Assembly (NCBI RefSeq): GCF_008632955.1
Contig: NZ_CP043960.1
Span: 248,001 to 312,000, forward strand
Length of the DNA: 64,000 bases
Direction of reading: 5' to 3'
Source: Streptomyces tendae
GTDB taxonomy: Bacteria; Actinomycetota; Actinomycetes; Streptomycetales; Streptomycetaceae
The position numbers and the translations under genes are program-made. Shown in pieces: positions 18,044 through 27,026 of the stretch; the first letter of the stretch is position 1, and each line of letters opens with the position of its first letter. The notes under the pieces were generated by a model, which was not told the origin of the DNA, did no database searches, and saw only the letters and a list, made by a program, of their open reading frames with translations.

Positions 18044-18502
18044 TCAGGCTTCAGGGCCCTGGATTCGATCGAACCCCGCTCGGTGGCCCTCAGACCACTC
18101 GGTGGGGCGCATCGTCTCTCCGCTCACGTTTACGATGGTCCGCGTACCGTGTGCATATGTGGTGCTGCCATCACGGCTGCACACGCGGAAGCCGATTGTT
18201 GCCGATGTGTGGCCTATCCGCTCGGTCCAGAGGTGGACGGCAATTTTCCCATTGCCGATCAAAGGGAGGTCGAATACTATGGTGACCGCCTTCACGACGT
18301 AATGGGACGGCACCGTCTCTTCGGATCTGCCGAACCCCAGACTGAATGCGTACGTGTTGAAGGCACGTTCAGTCATCACGGTGTAACGACTGTTGTGCAG
18401 CATGCCGTACGGGTCAAGGTCGTCGAAGTGTACATCCAGTGGGATCAGCACCCCGTAATCGACGGAATCGAATACGAGGGATGATGCAGTCGCGTCAACC
18501 AT
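18044..18502 (-). CDS. Hotdog-fold acyl-CoA thioesterase-like protein
   Basis: 152 residues, the normal size of a single-domain 4HBT thioesterase. The family motif around the catalytic Asp is visible near residue 28 (VHFDDLDPYGMLHNSRY) and the central helix follows (MTERAFNTYAFSLGF). Such enzymes hydrolyse acyl-CoA or acyl-carrier-protein thioesters in the cytosol. It lies downstream of the OsmC gene on the same strand but behind a strong terminator, so it probably has its own promoter. Confidence 0.75.
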   Translation of the reverse strand: MVDATASSLVFDSVDYGVLIPLDVHFDDLDPYGMLHNSRYTVMTERAFNTYAFSLGFGRSEETVPSHYVVKAVTIVFDLPLIGNGKIAVHLWTERIGHTSATIGFRVCSRDGSTTYAHGTRTIVNVSGETMRPTEWSEGHRAGFDRIQGPEA

Positions 18503-18532
18503 AAAGAGTCCTTTTCGTGCCGCTTCTTCTCC

Positions 18533-18561
18533 GGGCCCTCCCGGAAAGTCAGGGAGGGCCC
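18533..18561 (-). terminator. Terminator between OsmC and thioesterase genes
   Basis: GGGCCCTCCC, 9-base loop, GGGAGGGCCC: perfect 10-bp stem. Confidence 0.75.
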
Positions 18562-18617
18562 TTCCTCGGCCGTGTTCGCGGTGGGGGGTCTGCCGTGCGC
18601 CGGCCGTGCCTCTTCGG

Positions 18618-19178
18618 CTACTGAGCCTCGTCCGTTACCAGGGTCGTCGTCACCTTGACGGGGTTGGCCAGTGTGTCCCTGATGGGGGAGCGCTGCAGGA
18701 CGAGGTCGGTCAGCTCCTGGAGCTGCTCGTCCGTTGCGTTCGGCGACTGTGCATGGACGTCCACCCGGATCTCCTGTGCTCCCGGACGGACGGACTTGTC
18801 GATGCCGAGGAAGCCCTGGAGGTCGAAGTCGACCTGCAGATCTAGGCTCAGAGAGCTCAGCTCGATGCCCCGCGTGGCAGCGACCGACGCGTAGGTCACC
18901 GCGTAGCAGCCTGCCAGGCCCTGGAGGATGTACTCGCCAGGGTTTGCCGCCTTGTCCGTGCCGAGCAGCGCTGTGGGCTCGTCCGACTCGAAGGTGTACG
19001 TGGCGGTACGGCTGGCGATTACTTCACCGTTCTGTCGGGGGGCGGTCGTGGTGGCGCGCTGGTGGGTGCCCCCGCTCCACTCAGACTGGACGCCGAAGGT
19101 GACCTGGGCCAACTCTGGCGTATCCCGGACCACGTCCATGGTCTGCCTCAAAGCGTCTGTGTCAACACCGTTGATCAT
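18618..19178 (-). CDS. OsmC-family peroxide/redox protein
   Basis: Start ATG 19178 with GGGGAG at the right distance; about 186 residues. The OsmC core helix with its reactive Cys is present (GEYILQGLAGCYAVTYASVA), followed by the beta strands DLQVDFDLQGFLG and EIRVDVHAQSPN. The second conserved Cys of Ohr/OsmC peroxidases is not seen, so this belongs to the broader OsmC-like group. It is divergent from a TetR gene with two operators between them, which suggests repression by that TetR. Confidence 0.8.
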   Translation of the reverse strand: MINGVDTDALRQTMDVVRDTPELAQVTFGVQSEWSGGTHQRATTTAPRQNGEVIASRTATYTFESDEPTALLGTDKAANPGEYILQGLAGCYAVTYASVAATRGIELSSLSLDLQVDFDLQGFLGIDKSVRPGAQEIRVDVHAQSPNATDEQLQELTDLVLQRSPIRDTLANPVKVTTTLVTDEAQ

Positions 19179-19254
19179 CGATCTCCCCTTGTCGCCTTCA
19201 TGTAATCGATCCACCGATCCCGGGCTGCAACCTGAGCTGCACCCATGACTCGGA

Positions 19255-19276
19255 TCGAACAGAACTGTCTGTTCGA
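19255..19276. promoter_or_regulatory. TetR operator 1
   Basis: TCGAACAG, 6-base spacer AACTGT, CTGTTCGA: perfect 8-bp inverted repeat between the divergent OsmC and TetR genes. Confidence 0.65.
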
Positions 19277-19307
19277 CTTACGATAAGGGTCCCGATCTGT
19301 CGTGTCA

Positions 19308-19319
19308 AACAGATCTGTT
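19308..19319. promoter_or_regulatory. TetR operator 2
   Basis: AACAGATCTGTT is a perfect palindrome sharing the half-site AACAG with operator 1 and lying 17 bases before the TetR start. Confidence 0.55.
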
Positions 19320-19336
19320 CGTTCGATACTGGTGGC

Positions 19337-19906
19337 ATGGAGAAGAAATCAGGCACGGTGCGTGAACGACTGCTTGAGACAGCGGACCGGCTGTTCTACG
19401 CGGAGGGCATCCATGCGGTGGGCATCGATCGGGTGATCGCTGAGAGTGGCGTGTCCAAGTCGACCATGTACGCCCACTTTCGTACCAAAGAAGATCTGGT
19501 GGCGGAGTACCTGCACCGCCGTAGCGACACCATGCGTGTCCGCGTCACACGGGAGGTGGAGGCTCGGGAGCAGATGCCGGTCAAGGGCCGGATCCTGTCC
19601 GTCTTTGACGTGCTCCACGAGGTGATCTCGGAGCCCGGCTTCCGGGGCTGCGCCTTCGCCAATGCGGCAGCCGAGTACCCCCACCATGAGAAGGTGCAGG
19701 AAGCTGTCGCGCGCGACCGTGCCTGGCTGCCGGCTCTCTTCTCCCGTCTCCTAGATCCCCTTGGGGCCCAGGATGACCTGCTGGTGGCTGCACTGGTTCA
19801 GGTATATGACGGCGCCAATGCGGCCGCTCATCTCGACCGATCGAAAGCAAGTGCACACACCGCCCGGAAGACCGCTGAACTTCTTCTGGCCGCCAGAGAG
19901 CAGTGA
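19337..19906 (+). CDS. TetR-family repressor
   Basis: 189 residues from ATG 19337. The N-terminal TetR DNA-binding domain is typical (RLLETADRLFYAEGIHAVG, then VIAESGVSKSTMYAHFRTKE). The rest is a ligand-binding domain with PGFRGCAFANAAAEYP, a Cys-containing segment found in regulators of the AcrR type that sense electrophiles or oxidants. It likely represses itself and the divergent OsmC gene. Its stop codon TGA (19904-19906) is shared with the first bases of an ISL2 end. Confidence 0.85.
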   Translation: MEKKSGTVRERLLETADRLFYAEGIHAVGIDRVIAESGVSKSTMYAHFRTKEDLVAEYLHRRSDTMRVRVTREVEAREQMPVKGRILSVFDVLHEVISEPGFRGCAFANAAAEYPHHEKVQEAVARDRAWLPALFSRLLDPLGAQDDLLVAALVQVYDGANAAAHLDRSKASAHTARKTAELLLAAREQ

Positions 19907-20117
19907 GCGTTTTCAGCGTTGCCTCTCCAGGGTGAGGGCGGCTCTGGCGAAGGGATCAGGACACTTCCCCGAGCCTCTGCGCTGGATCGCCTCGCTGCGC
20001 ACCGCCCTTGCCGAAGACAGCTCGACCGCCAACCCGGAAGCCCACCGCACGCAGCTGATCGGAGTCCGCGACCGGCTCACCGTGTGGATGCGAGACCGTC
20101 CCGCGGACTACGGCTGA
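19905..20117 (+). pseudogene. ISL2 terminal scrap joined to an unknown gene tail
   Basis: About 45 bases from 19905 match the left end of the ISL2 element at 21577 (GAGCGTTTTCAGCGTTGCC). From about 19950 a different open frame follows (FPEPLRWIASLRTALAEDS, GVRDRLTVWMRDRPADYG, stop 20117), a C-terminal fragment of an unrecognised gene. An IS-mediated deletion probably produced the junction. Confidence 0.5.
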
Positions 20118-20222
20118 GCACTGGCCACACGGACCTGTAGCAAGGCGGTTGTGCGTGTCAGCCTGTCGACCGGCCGGGGGGCGGTGTCGGACCATCCACC
20201 CCCGAGCCACCGGCGTTCTGTG

Positions 20223-20519
20223 TCAGCGGTGTTCGACGGCGATGCCGGTGAACAGGACGGTCGCCGACCCGGCCAGGAGCAGATGTACAGCTGCGGCGAT
20301 CCACAGCCGCAGCCCCAGCAACCCGCTCCCGGCCACCGCCATCACGCAGCCGCTGTTCCAGGCGGCGCGGCGGGCGGCACGGGCCGTACGCGGCCTTGGA
20401 GAGCCGAAGTCGTCACCGGCGAACAGCACGCGCCAGCCCAGCCAGAAGACGAGCGCGGCCGTCGCCGCGCCGAGAACAAGCGCCACGACGCCGTCGACCC
20501 ACACCGAAGGAGAGCCCAT
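20223..20519 (-). CDS. Small membrane protein
   Basis: About 98 residues from ATG 20519 (an in-frame start at 20549 is also possible, and GGAGG lies very close to 20519). Two transmembrane segments are predicted by eye: VDGVVALVLGAATAALVFWL and RLWIAAAVHLLLAGSATVLF. No family is recognised. It is divergent from the larger membrane-protein gene at 20631. Confidence 0.5.
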   Translation of the reverse strand: MGSPSVWVDGVVALVLGAATAALVFWLGWRVLFAGDDFGSPRPRTARAARRAAWNSGCVMAVAGSGLLGLRLWIAAAVHLLLAGSATVLFTGIAVEHR

Positions 20520-20630
20520 GCCCTCCAGGCTGCCGTCGCTGAGACACATACGCCTGAGTACGCCTACTCAGGCGCTGGCGTCCCAGCCAACTTACGATCA
20601 GGCCCGAATCGACGGCCGGGGGAGGATGCG

Positions 20631-21578
20631 ATGGGTGCTGCGGTGACCGAACTGCCTGCTGGGCAGGCGAGGCGGGCGGTATGTGCCGCCGCGGCCGGTG
20701 TCGTCGCGGTGGCCGCTGCTGGGCTGTCGATGCGGCTGGTGGTCAATTCCAGCGCCTGCCGCAGCGCGCCCGGCTTCGGCTGTCTCGGCTACGCCCTGTG
20801 GTGGTCCTACCTGCTGCCGGTCCTGGTCTTCGGCCTCACCTGGCTGGTCTTGCGTCTTTTTGCGGTCCGGCCGGCCTGGCTGACCGCACTGCTGGGCACC
20901 GGCATTGGCTGGTATCTGCTGTGGTGCCTGGACTCACTGCGGTGGCTGCCGAATGGCACCCTCCTCATCCAGGCGGCCCTGTGCGCGGGAGCGTACGCTC
21001 TCGCGGCCTGGTGCACTCAGCCCCGGCGGCCCCTGTGGCCGCGAGCCGCCGCCGCCCTCGCCCTGGCCCTGCTGATGCCGCTTGACTCCTTCGCCTCCAC
21101 GCAGCTGGCCCACCACAAGCAGAGCACCGAACTCACCCATGCGGGCGTGCCGTTGCTGGGGCCCAACGTGCCCGACGGCTACCACCTGGAGGGCGTCGGC
21201 ACCAGCGGAACGGCGCACAGCAGCCAGCCCACCTTCTTCTACCGGATCGCCCCGGACGACGCCGGCCAGCACGCCGAATCCATGGAGGAACTCCACCGAG
21301 TCATCCAGGTCGTGGTGGGCCCCCGCCAGCCGAACTTCACACCACCCTCGCACTGCGCGGCACTCACCAGCGTCTACCCGGTGCCCGCACCCGCCTGCAC
21401 CCCCGTCGCGCCCGGGGTGTGGCAGTGGTCGAGGTACGAGTTCGTTCAGTACTTCACCCGGGTCGGTGATGCGGTCGCCGTGGTCGAGGCGCGCACCCCA
21501 CCGGTCAGCAGTGCGGTGCTGCGCAACATCGCCTCCAGCATGCGGGTGCGGCCGACCGCGTACTTCACCGAGCAGTGA
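20631..21578 (+). CDS. Membrane protein with extracytoplasmic domain
   Basis: Start ATG 20631 after GGGGAGG. The 315-residue product has about four to five hydrophobic helices in the first 155 residues (AVCAAAAGVVAVAAAGLS, LLPVLVFGLTWLVL, LLGTGIGWYLLWCLD, ALCAGAYALAAW, AAAALALALLMPLDS). A hydrophilic domain of about 150 residues follows, probably outside the cell. The function is unknown. An IS inserted exactly at the stop codon: AGT of the target duplication plus GA of the IS rebuild the TGA. Confidence 0.7.
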   Translation: MGAAVTELPAGQARRAVCAAAAGVVAVAAAGLSMRLVVNSSACRSAPGFGCLGYALWWSYLLPVLVFGLTWLVLRLFAVRPAWLTALLGTGIGWYLLWCLDSLRWLPNGTLLIQAALCAGAYALAAWCTQPRRPLWPRAAAALALALLMPLDSFASTQLAHHKQSTELTHAGVPLLGPNVPDGYHLEGVGTSGTAHSSQPTFFYRIAPDDAGQHAESMEELHRVIQVVVGPRQPNFTPPSHCAALTSVYPVPAPACTPVAPGVWQWSRYEFVQYFTRVGDAVAVVEARTPPVSSAVLRNIASSMRVRPTAYFTEQ

Positions 21579-21585
21579 GCGTTTT

Positions 21586-22335
21586 TCAGCGTTGTCTCTC
21601 CAGGGTGAGGACTGCAGCGGCGATGGCGGTCATGCGGTTGGGGCTGCAGCGCGACCGGCGGAAGATGCGCCAGGACTTGAGCCGCGCGACGCTTCGTTCG
21701 ACCGGTGCCCGTGCCGCTGACAGGGCCCGGTTGATCGTCCGCTGGGTCGGGCTGGGGTCCTGGTGCGGAAGTCGTCTGATCGGCGTGGTCACCCAGGGGC
21801 CGGCGCCGATGTAGGCGCGGTCGGCGAGGACGGGCACTCCTTGGCGTTCGCAGATCCGGATGATGCGGTGGGTGCGAGCCGCGGTCAGGTCATGGGTGCG
21901 GCCGGGCAGCGCAGGCGAGATCCACAGCAAGTTGCCCGCGGGATCGGCGACGACCTGCACGTTCACGCCGTGGCGGCGGTGCTTCTGCGAGAAATCGGCC
22001 CGGCTGTCGCCGACCCGGTCGCACTCGGCGAGCGTGCCGTCGAGCAGGACGTGCTCGGGATCGGTCTCCCGCAGGACTCGCAGCAGGCCGGGAGCCCGGC
22101 GGGCGAGGTGGCCGACGACGGCGGTGACGTAGGCGTGGGCGGTGCCGACGGATATGCCGAAGCCCGCGGCGATCTGCGTGAGCGGGTCGTGCCGACGCAG
22201 GTAGATCAAGGCGACGAGAGCACGCTGGTGCGGTGGGAGCTTGCAGCGGCGGTCACCCTCACGGGTGACGACGAGCATGGTTACCCACTCGACCAAGGCG
22301 TGCGGCAGGTCGAGTGAGGCAGGATGGGAAACCAA
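21586..22335 (-). CDS. IS5-family (ISL2-like) transposase, intact
   Basis: 249 residues; the assigned start is TTG 22335, directly at the foot of a long hairpin. A helix-turn-helix region (DPLTQIAAGFGISVGTAHAY) precedes the DDE_4 domain with VLLDGTLAECD, PVLADRAYIGAG and APVERSVARLKSW as the acidic-residue motifs. No frameshift is seen; probably an active element, and the parent of the fragments at 17.3 and 19.9 kb. Confidence 0.85.
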   Translation of the reverse strand: MVSHPASLDLPHALVEWVTMLVVTREGDRRCKLPPHQRALVALIYLRRHDPLTQIAAGFGISVGTAHAYVTAVVGHLARRAPGLLRVLRETDPEHVLLDGTLAECDRVGDSRADFSQKHRRHGVNVQVVADPAGNLLWISPALPGRTHDLTAARTHRIIRICERQGVPVLADRAYIGAGPWVTTPIRRLPHQDPSPTQRTINRALSAARAPVERSVARLKSWRIFRRSRCSPNRMTAIAAAVLTLERQR

Positions 22336-22398
22336 CGAGGCTCCTGCGCTGCTGAGTTGAGACGTCGAACACCTCTCTCAACGGCACAGGAGCCTCGT
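22335..22398 (-). promoter_or_regulatory. Long hairpin upstream of IS-D transposase
   Basis: Arms ACGAGGCTCCTG and CAGGAGCCTCGT (12 bp, perfect) plus an inner GTTGAGA/TCTCAAC stem. The loop on the transposase strand reads GGTGTTCGACGT. Confidence 0.5.
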
Positions 22399-22451
22399 GC
22401 GTTGCGGGCCGCTGGCCGGTCACCCGATCAGTGGCCACTCTGAAAGAGCTC

Positions 22452-23029
22452 AGTGAATGGGTGGCGCACGCCCTGATGTCATCGGAACTGCTAGATGTTG
22501 AAGGGGTGATCCGCATCTGAAATGCTCTCAGCCGATCGTGTGTGAAACCGCCGTCGGTGACATTAGCTACTGTGGCCCCAACCGTATAACCCGAGACAAG
22601 AGCATGGGCTGGGGCCATTTCACCGCTTCGGCATGCATAAACGCCTTCATTAAGGGTCTTGCCCACTGCCCCTTTTGTCGCTCTCGCGATACCAGGAGCC
22701 CTTGAAGCGTCCTGGCCTGGCTGGCGTTCCACCGCCTTTTCGGATTCGCGTTCCCCGTTCCCATACGGCCGGTATTGAGTGGACGTGCGTTGTGGCCTAC
22801 CGACCAGGAGCGGGTGCGAAATGAACATCAGTACGTCGCCCTTGATGCCCTCATACAGCGCACCGGGAACGGCCTCGATGGTGAGCTGTGCATTCTTCGG
22901 GCACCGTGCATGATCTTCCGAATCAAGCAGCTGTCGACGGTGAGTCCGGCGGTCGTTCCGGTCGCTCGCTTGAAACTGAGATCGGCGCATTTTTGGGCCG
23001 GTCACGGCGCCGAGACTCTGGACGCTCAT
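22452..23029 (-). CDS. Doubtful ORF downstream of mycothione reductase
   Basis: An open frame starts at ATG 23029, ten bases after the mtr stop codon, and runs into IS-D. Its third-position GC is clearly lower than in neighbouring genes and I recognise no family (segments such as TIEAVPGALYEGIKGDVLMF and GATVANVTDGGFTHDRLRAF). It is either an atypical gene co-transcribed with mtr and truncated by IS-D, or non-coding. Confidence 0.25.
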
Positions 23030-23038
23030 AGCCTGCCT

Positions 23039-24463
23039 TTACGCCGTCTTCAAGATGCCTTTGTCGAGGGGGAGATCGAGCAGCACATTCTCGATGACCT
23101 CAGGCATGGCCGGATGGATCCAGTACTGCCCCTTGGCCATGGAATGGGCTTGTAGGCCGAAGGACATTGCCTGGACGAGCGGCTGGATGAGCGTCGGCGA
23201 CTCAGGACCAATGATGTGCGCGCCCAACAGCTTTCCGGTGGACGGATCAGCCAAAACTTTGGCGAAGCTGGTGGTGTCCTCCATCGCCCACCCGTAAGCG
23301 ACACCGCTGTACTCGCGCGTCGCAGACACATAAGCACGCCCCGTCGCCCGAGCTTCTTGCTCGGTGATCCCAACCGAGGCAATCCTCGGGGACGAGAAGA
23401 CCGCGTGAGGCACGTAACGGTGATTCGAGGTGCGGCGCTCGTCGGGGTACAGCAGGTTGTGCTGCACGATCTTGGCTTCATGGTTGGCGACGTGCTTGAG
23501 CTGCCATGGAGAAGAGACGTCGCCGAGGGCCCAGACTCCAGGTACCGACGTCACCTGCTGAGCGTTCACTACGATACGGCCGTCTTCATGCAGTGCGAGG
23601 CCTCCCGCAGCGGCATCCACCAGGTCGGAGTTGGGGCGGCGGCCTGTGGCAACAAGCAGTTCGTCAGTCTCCAGCCTTTCCGCACCTTCAGGGCTCTCAA
23701 GGTCGAGCAGCAGGGCGCCGTCTTTGCGGGCGGCCCTCAGTAGCTTGTGGTTGAGACGTACATCCCACCGGTTCTGTGCCAGTTCGGTAAAGCGTCGCGC
23801 GACGTCGATGTCTTCCTGCCGCAGCAGTACATCGCCTCGGACGATGAGGGTGATCTCGACGCCGAGGGAGGAGAAAACATGGGCTAGCTCGCTGGCGACG
23901 AAGCCTGATCCGAGGATGGTCATGCGGCGCGGCACCCGGTTCATACGCATCACAGTGTCGCTGGTGTGGTAGCCAAGTGCGTTGTCGAGACCAGGTACAT
24001 CGGGGATGTCTGGGCGGCTACCGGTCGCCACGACGATGCGGTCGGCGGTGAGGGTGACGGGCCCGTCCGTAGTCGCCACGGTGAGGCGCCGTTCGCCTAT
24101 GAAGCGGGCGATGCCGCGGTAGAGGACGACGTTGGGGCTTCCTGCGGCACGGTAGCGCTCGCCACCCGCCGCGACAGGATCGAGTCGGCCGAATACTCGG
24201 TCGCGCACCGCTGGCCAGTCGATGCTGCGGAGGTTCATGTCGACGCCCAAGGCAGCCCCATGTTCCGAAGCGAGGACGGTGTCGGCTGTGTGGACAAACA
24301 TCTTCGTCGGGATGCAGCCCACGTTGAGGCAGGTACCGCCATAACTATCCAAGGGGCCGACGCCCTTTTCTACGAAAGCGACCTTCCAATCAGTGAACCG
24401 CTCGTCGACGATGATGTTGCCGGAGCCGGAACCGATGACGACAAGATCGAAATGACTGTGCAC
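23039..24463 (-). CDS. mtr: Mycothione reductase
   Basis: 474 residues from GTG 24463. The FAD motif is at the N-terminus (VVIGSGSGN), the redox pair is C45 and C50 in GGTCLNVGCIPTK, the NADPH-binding motif is TILGSGFVASELAH, and the dimer domain ends in QYWIHPAMPEVIENVLLDL, with the catalytic His-Pro typical of mycothione reductases. The enzyme reduces mycothione (oxidised mycothiol) with NADPH in the cytosol and so maintains the main actinobacterial thiol pool. Mycothiol-type reductases nearby would use this thiol. Confidence 0.9.
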   Translation of the reverse strand: MHSHFDLVVIGSGSGNIIVDERFTDWKVAFVEKGVGPLDSYGGTCLNVGCIPTKMFVHTADTVLASEHGAALGVDMNLRSIDWPAVRDRVFGRLDPVAAGGERYRAAGSPNVVLYRGIARFIGERRLTVATTDGPVTLTADRIVVATGSRPDIPDVPGLDNALGYHTSDTVMRMNRVPRRMTILGSGFVASELAHVFSSLGVEITLIVRGDVLLRQEDIDVARRFTELAQNRWDVRLNHKLLRAARKDGALLLDLESPEGAERLETDELLVATGRRPNSDLVDAAAGGLALHEDGRIVVNAQQVTSVPGVWALGDVSSPWQLKHVANHEAKIVQHNLLYPDERRTSNHRYVPHAVFSSPRIASVGITEQEARATGRAYVSATREYSGVAYGWAMEDTTSFAKVLADPSTGKLLGAHIIGPESPTLIQPLVQAMSFGLQAHSMAKGQYWIHPAMPEVIENVLLDLPLDKGILKTA

Positions 24464-24823
24464 GGATGGGGTTTCCTATCGAATGCGGTAGTAAGGTCTC
24501 TGTTCGTTCCGGCTCCCTGCCGCGCCGACGACACCGCTGAGCCCATGACGGCACCGGCCCTTCCGTGGAGTAGGAGGGATCGTAGTCCCGGTGATCTTGC
24601 TCACGGGTTTTCCTCGGCGCGGGCAGGACGAGGCTTCTCAACCCCTGGGCAGTAACAGGGGCACCAGGATCCATGGTCGTCAGGGACTTCGGGGCCGTCG
24701 AGATCGACGCCATGACGGTCGCCGACAGGTCGGCTCATGGATAGTGTCAGTCGGCAACGTCAGCCTGTGCTGCGCGGTCGACGCGAGCGACCCTGACGTC
24801 GTAGTTGCGACCCCGCTGCCTCC
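24464..24823. other. Gap upstream of mtr
   Basis: Holds the mtr promoter region and the 3' flank of the citrate synthase gene. No gene or clear dyad seen. Confidence 0.4.
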
Positions 24824-25987
24824 TCACACCTCCGGTACGGGCTGCGGCGGCGTCTCGCCCACGTACCGCGCACCCGGACGGATGATCTTCGGATCTGTGG
24901 CTTGTTCCAGGATGTTGGCACTCCACCCGACGACCCTGGCGACCGCGAACGTCGGCGTGAACATGGCCCGCGGCAGGCCGCACTGCTCCATGACGACGCC
25001 GGCATAGAACTCGACGTTGGAGTGCAACTCGCGGCCCGGCTTGAGTTCGGCGAGGATCGCCTCCACGCGTTCCTCGACCCGCACGGCGAAGTCGATGAGC
25101 GGTCCGCCGAGCGCAAGACCCGTGCTGCGCAGCATCCGGGAGCGCGGGTCCTCGGTGCGGTAGACCGCGTGTCCGAAGCCCATTATCCGCTCGCCCGCGA
25201 GGACCCGCTCCCTGATCCACGGGTCGATCCGGTCGACGGTTCCGATCGCGTCGAGGGCGTCGAGCGCGCGGGCTGGCGCGCCGCCGTGGAGCGGGCCTGA
25301 GAAGGCGCCGACCGCGCCGACGAGGCATGCCACCAGGTCGGCGCCGGTAGACGCGATCACCCGCGCTGTGAACGTCGACGCGTTGAAGCCGTGGTCTATC
25401 GTCGCCACCAAGTACTGCTCGATCGCTCGGGCATGCACTGGGTCCGGCTCCGAACCGGTCATCATGTACAGGTAGTTGGCGGCGTGTCCGAGGTCGTCGC
25501 GCGGCGCGAGCGGCTCCTGGCCACGGCCGATCCGGTGCAGGGCCGTCAGAATGGTCGGCACGACGGCAGAGGCGGCGAGCGCGTCCTCGGTGCGGCGTGC
25601 CGGGTCAGTGTCGTACAGCGGGCCCAGGTCCGTGGCGGAGCCATACAGCGACAGCGCGGTACGCAGGCCGGCGAGCGGACCGGCCGTGGAGGTCGCCCTG
25701 GCGATCGCCGGCAGCGCCCCGGCGACCTCGTCCGGCAGGTGGCGCAGTGCGGCGACGCGGGCGGCGAAGGCGGCCGAGCGCTCTGAGTTCGGCAGCGTCC
25801 CGTGGAACATCAGGTGCCAGACGTCCTCGAAGCTCCGCGTCGCCGCCAGTTCGATCGCGGAGTACTGGCGGTAGTGGTAGAAGCCCTCGGTTCCCCGCAC
25901 GTCCCCGAGTGCGGTATCGGTGACGACGACGCCCGCCAGTCCTCGCGGTACCTCGAGGGTCGCCTGTCGCGGCCTGGTGTCGGACAT
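24824..25987 (-). CDS. Citrate synthase / 2-methylcitrate synthase family enzyme
   Basis: 387 residues, typical for the short (CitA/PrpC-type) citrate synthases. Catalytic features are visible: the first His in GAFSGPLHGGAP, the second in IMGFGHAVYRTEDPRS, and the Asp position region near HSNVEFYAGVVM. These enzymes condense oxaloacetate with acetyl-CoA or propionyl-CoA. It stands between the DsbA-fold reductase and mtr on the same strand, but gaps of 300 and 360 bases make a single operon uncertain. The FYHYRQYSAIELA start of the domain is intact. Confidence 0.85.
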   Translation of the reverse strand: MSDTRPRQATLEVPRGLAGVVVTDTALGDVRGTEGFYHYRQYSAIELAATRSFEDVWHLMFHGTLPNSERSAAFAARVAALRHLPDEVAGALPAIARATSTAGPLAGLRTALSLYGSATDLGPLYDTDPARRTEDALAASAVVPTILTALHRIGRGQEPLAPRDDLGHAANYLYMMTGSEPDPVHARAIEQYLVATIDHGFNASTFTARVIASTGADLVACLVGAVGAFSGPLHGGAPARALDALDAIGTVDRIDPWIRERVLAGERIMGFGHAVYRTEDPRSRMLRSTGLALGGPLIDFAVRVEERVEAILAELKPGRELHSNVEFYAGVVMEQCGLPRAMFTPTFAVARVVGWSANILEQATDPKIIRPGARYVGETPPQPVPEV

Positions 25988-26288
25988 GATCTCTCCTTCT
26001 CGATGTGACTATGACTGTCCATGGCTGAGGGCGCCGGCAGCCCGGCCGAGGAGCACGGCTGACCATGTGCGAGACCGCGCGATGGCTCGCAGCGAGACCG
26101 AAGCCTGGCCCAACTGGTGGCTTGGCTCGCCGACCTGGTCGCATGGCCGGACAACAGGTTGACCACTTCGTGCTCCGACCACGCGATGGGTTGCTCCGAC
26201 CACATCGCCCGACTGGTACACGTAGCGGATCGTGTTCCAACCTGCGGCGGGATCCGCCGCCGGCTGCCGGGGGAGCGCCCAGGTAGAG
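25988..26288. other. Gap between reductase and citrate synthase genes
   Basis: No supported gene; open frames here are short and lack bias. Confidence 0.4.
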
Positions 26289-27026
26289 CTACTTCTTGAG
26301 TCTGCGGCTTCCGGCGTGCCAATCCTCGGTCTTGCCCGTCTCCTGCGCTGTTACGCCGAACGACGGTAGTTGCGGACGCTCGCGCAGGCTGCGCTTGAGT
26401 TCGGCGAAGCCGGGGAACCGGGCGAGGCCGATGACGTGATCCCACAGCACGCCTGCCTGTTTCTCGTCAGGCAGGCGACTGATCACCGGTCCGAAGAAGG
26501 CGATGCCCGCTGGCGGCTCGAAGTGCACAATCGGCGTGCCGACATCCTTGCCCGTCAGCGACAACGCCTCGTCGGACTCGGCCTGGATTTCGACGTCTCG
26601 GGTCGTGTCGTCGAGTGCGTCGACGAGCGAGGTCGGCAGGTTGGCTTCGGCCAGGGCGTCGGCGGCGAGGTCGGGGGTGCCTTGCCAGCCGGGGGCCCGG
26701 CCCTCGTCCGGTCCGGCCTCCATGATGCGTGCGCCGTAGGCCGCGTAGAGCGGGCCGATCGCCTCGCGTCCGTGCTTCTCTCGGGCCGCAGACGCCACTC
26801 GCAGGAGCCGCAGGCCCGCTGTGTGCTGGGCGTGGTACTCCTCAGGGAAGTGGGTGTCGTAGTCAATGTGCGAGTTGATCAGACGCAGTGAGATGAAGCG
26901 CCAGTCGACGGTGTAGTCGCGCTGTGCCTGGACGACCCGGATCCACTTGCTCGTCATCCACGCGAACGGACAGATGGGGTCGAAATAGAAGTTGATGTCG
27001 GCGTGCTTTGCCGGATTCGTGTTCAT
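26289..27026 (-). CDS. DsbA-fold mycothiol-dependent reductase-like protein (Rv2466c type)
   Basis: 245 residues. The N-terminal INFYFDPICPFAWMTSKW is the active-site segment of the DsbA-fold family of mycobacterial Rv2466c, a mycothiol-dependent reductase; Cys19 is kept but the partner position 22 is Ala (CPFA, not CPWC), so it would work as a monothiol enzyme. The family features VGTPIVHF (cis-Pro loop) and AFFGPVISRLP, GLARFPGFAELKRS are present. It probably reduces an electrophilic or nitro substrate with mycothiol. A MerR-type dyad lies 188 bases upstream (27214-27233). A paralogue is at 58494-59147. Confidence 0.85.
   Translation of the reverse strand: MNTNPAKHADINFYFDPICPFAWMTSKWIRVVQAQRDYTVDWRFISLRLINSHIDYDTHFPEEYHAQHTAGLRLLRVASAAREKHGREAIGPLYAAYGARIMEAGPDEGRAPGWQGTPDLAADALAEANLPTSLVDALDDTTRDVEIQAESDEALSLTGKDVGTPIVHFEPPAGIAFFGPVISRLPDEKQAGVLWDHVIGLARFPGFAELKRSLRERPQLPSFGVTAQETGKTEDWHAGSRRLKK

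Larger units (their letters stand above)
21577..22451. mobile_element. ISL2-like IS5-family element IS-D, complete
   Basis: 875 bp, ends GAGCGTTTTTCAG and GAGCTCTTTCAG (inverted), flanked by AGT on both sides (21574-21576 and 22452-22454). A 3-bp ANT duplication fits the ISL2 group. The transposase frame is intact. Confidence 0.75.

Noticed and set aside
22775..23155. Plus-strand ORF overlapping the end of mtr
   Set aside because: Half of it is antisense to mtr; no family match and weak codon bias.
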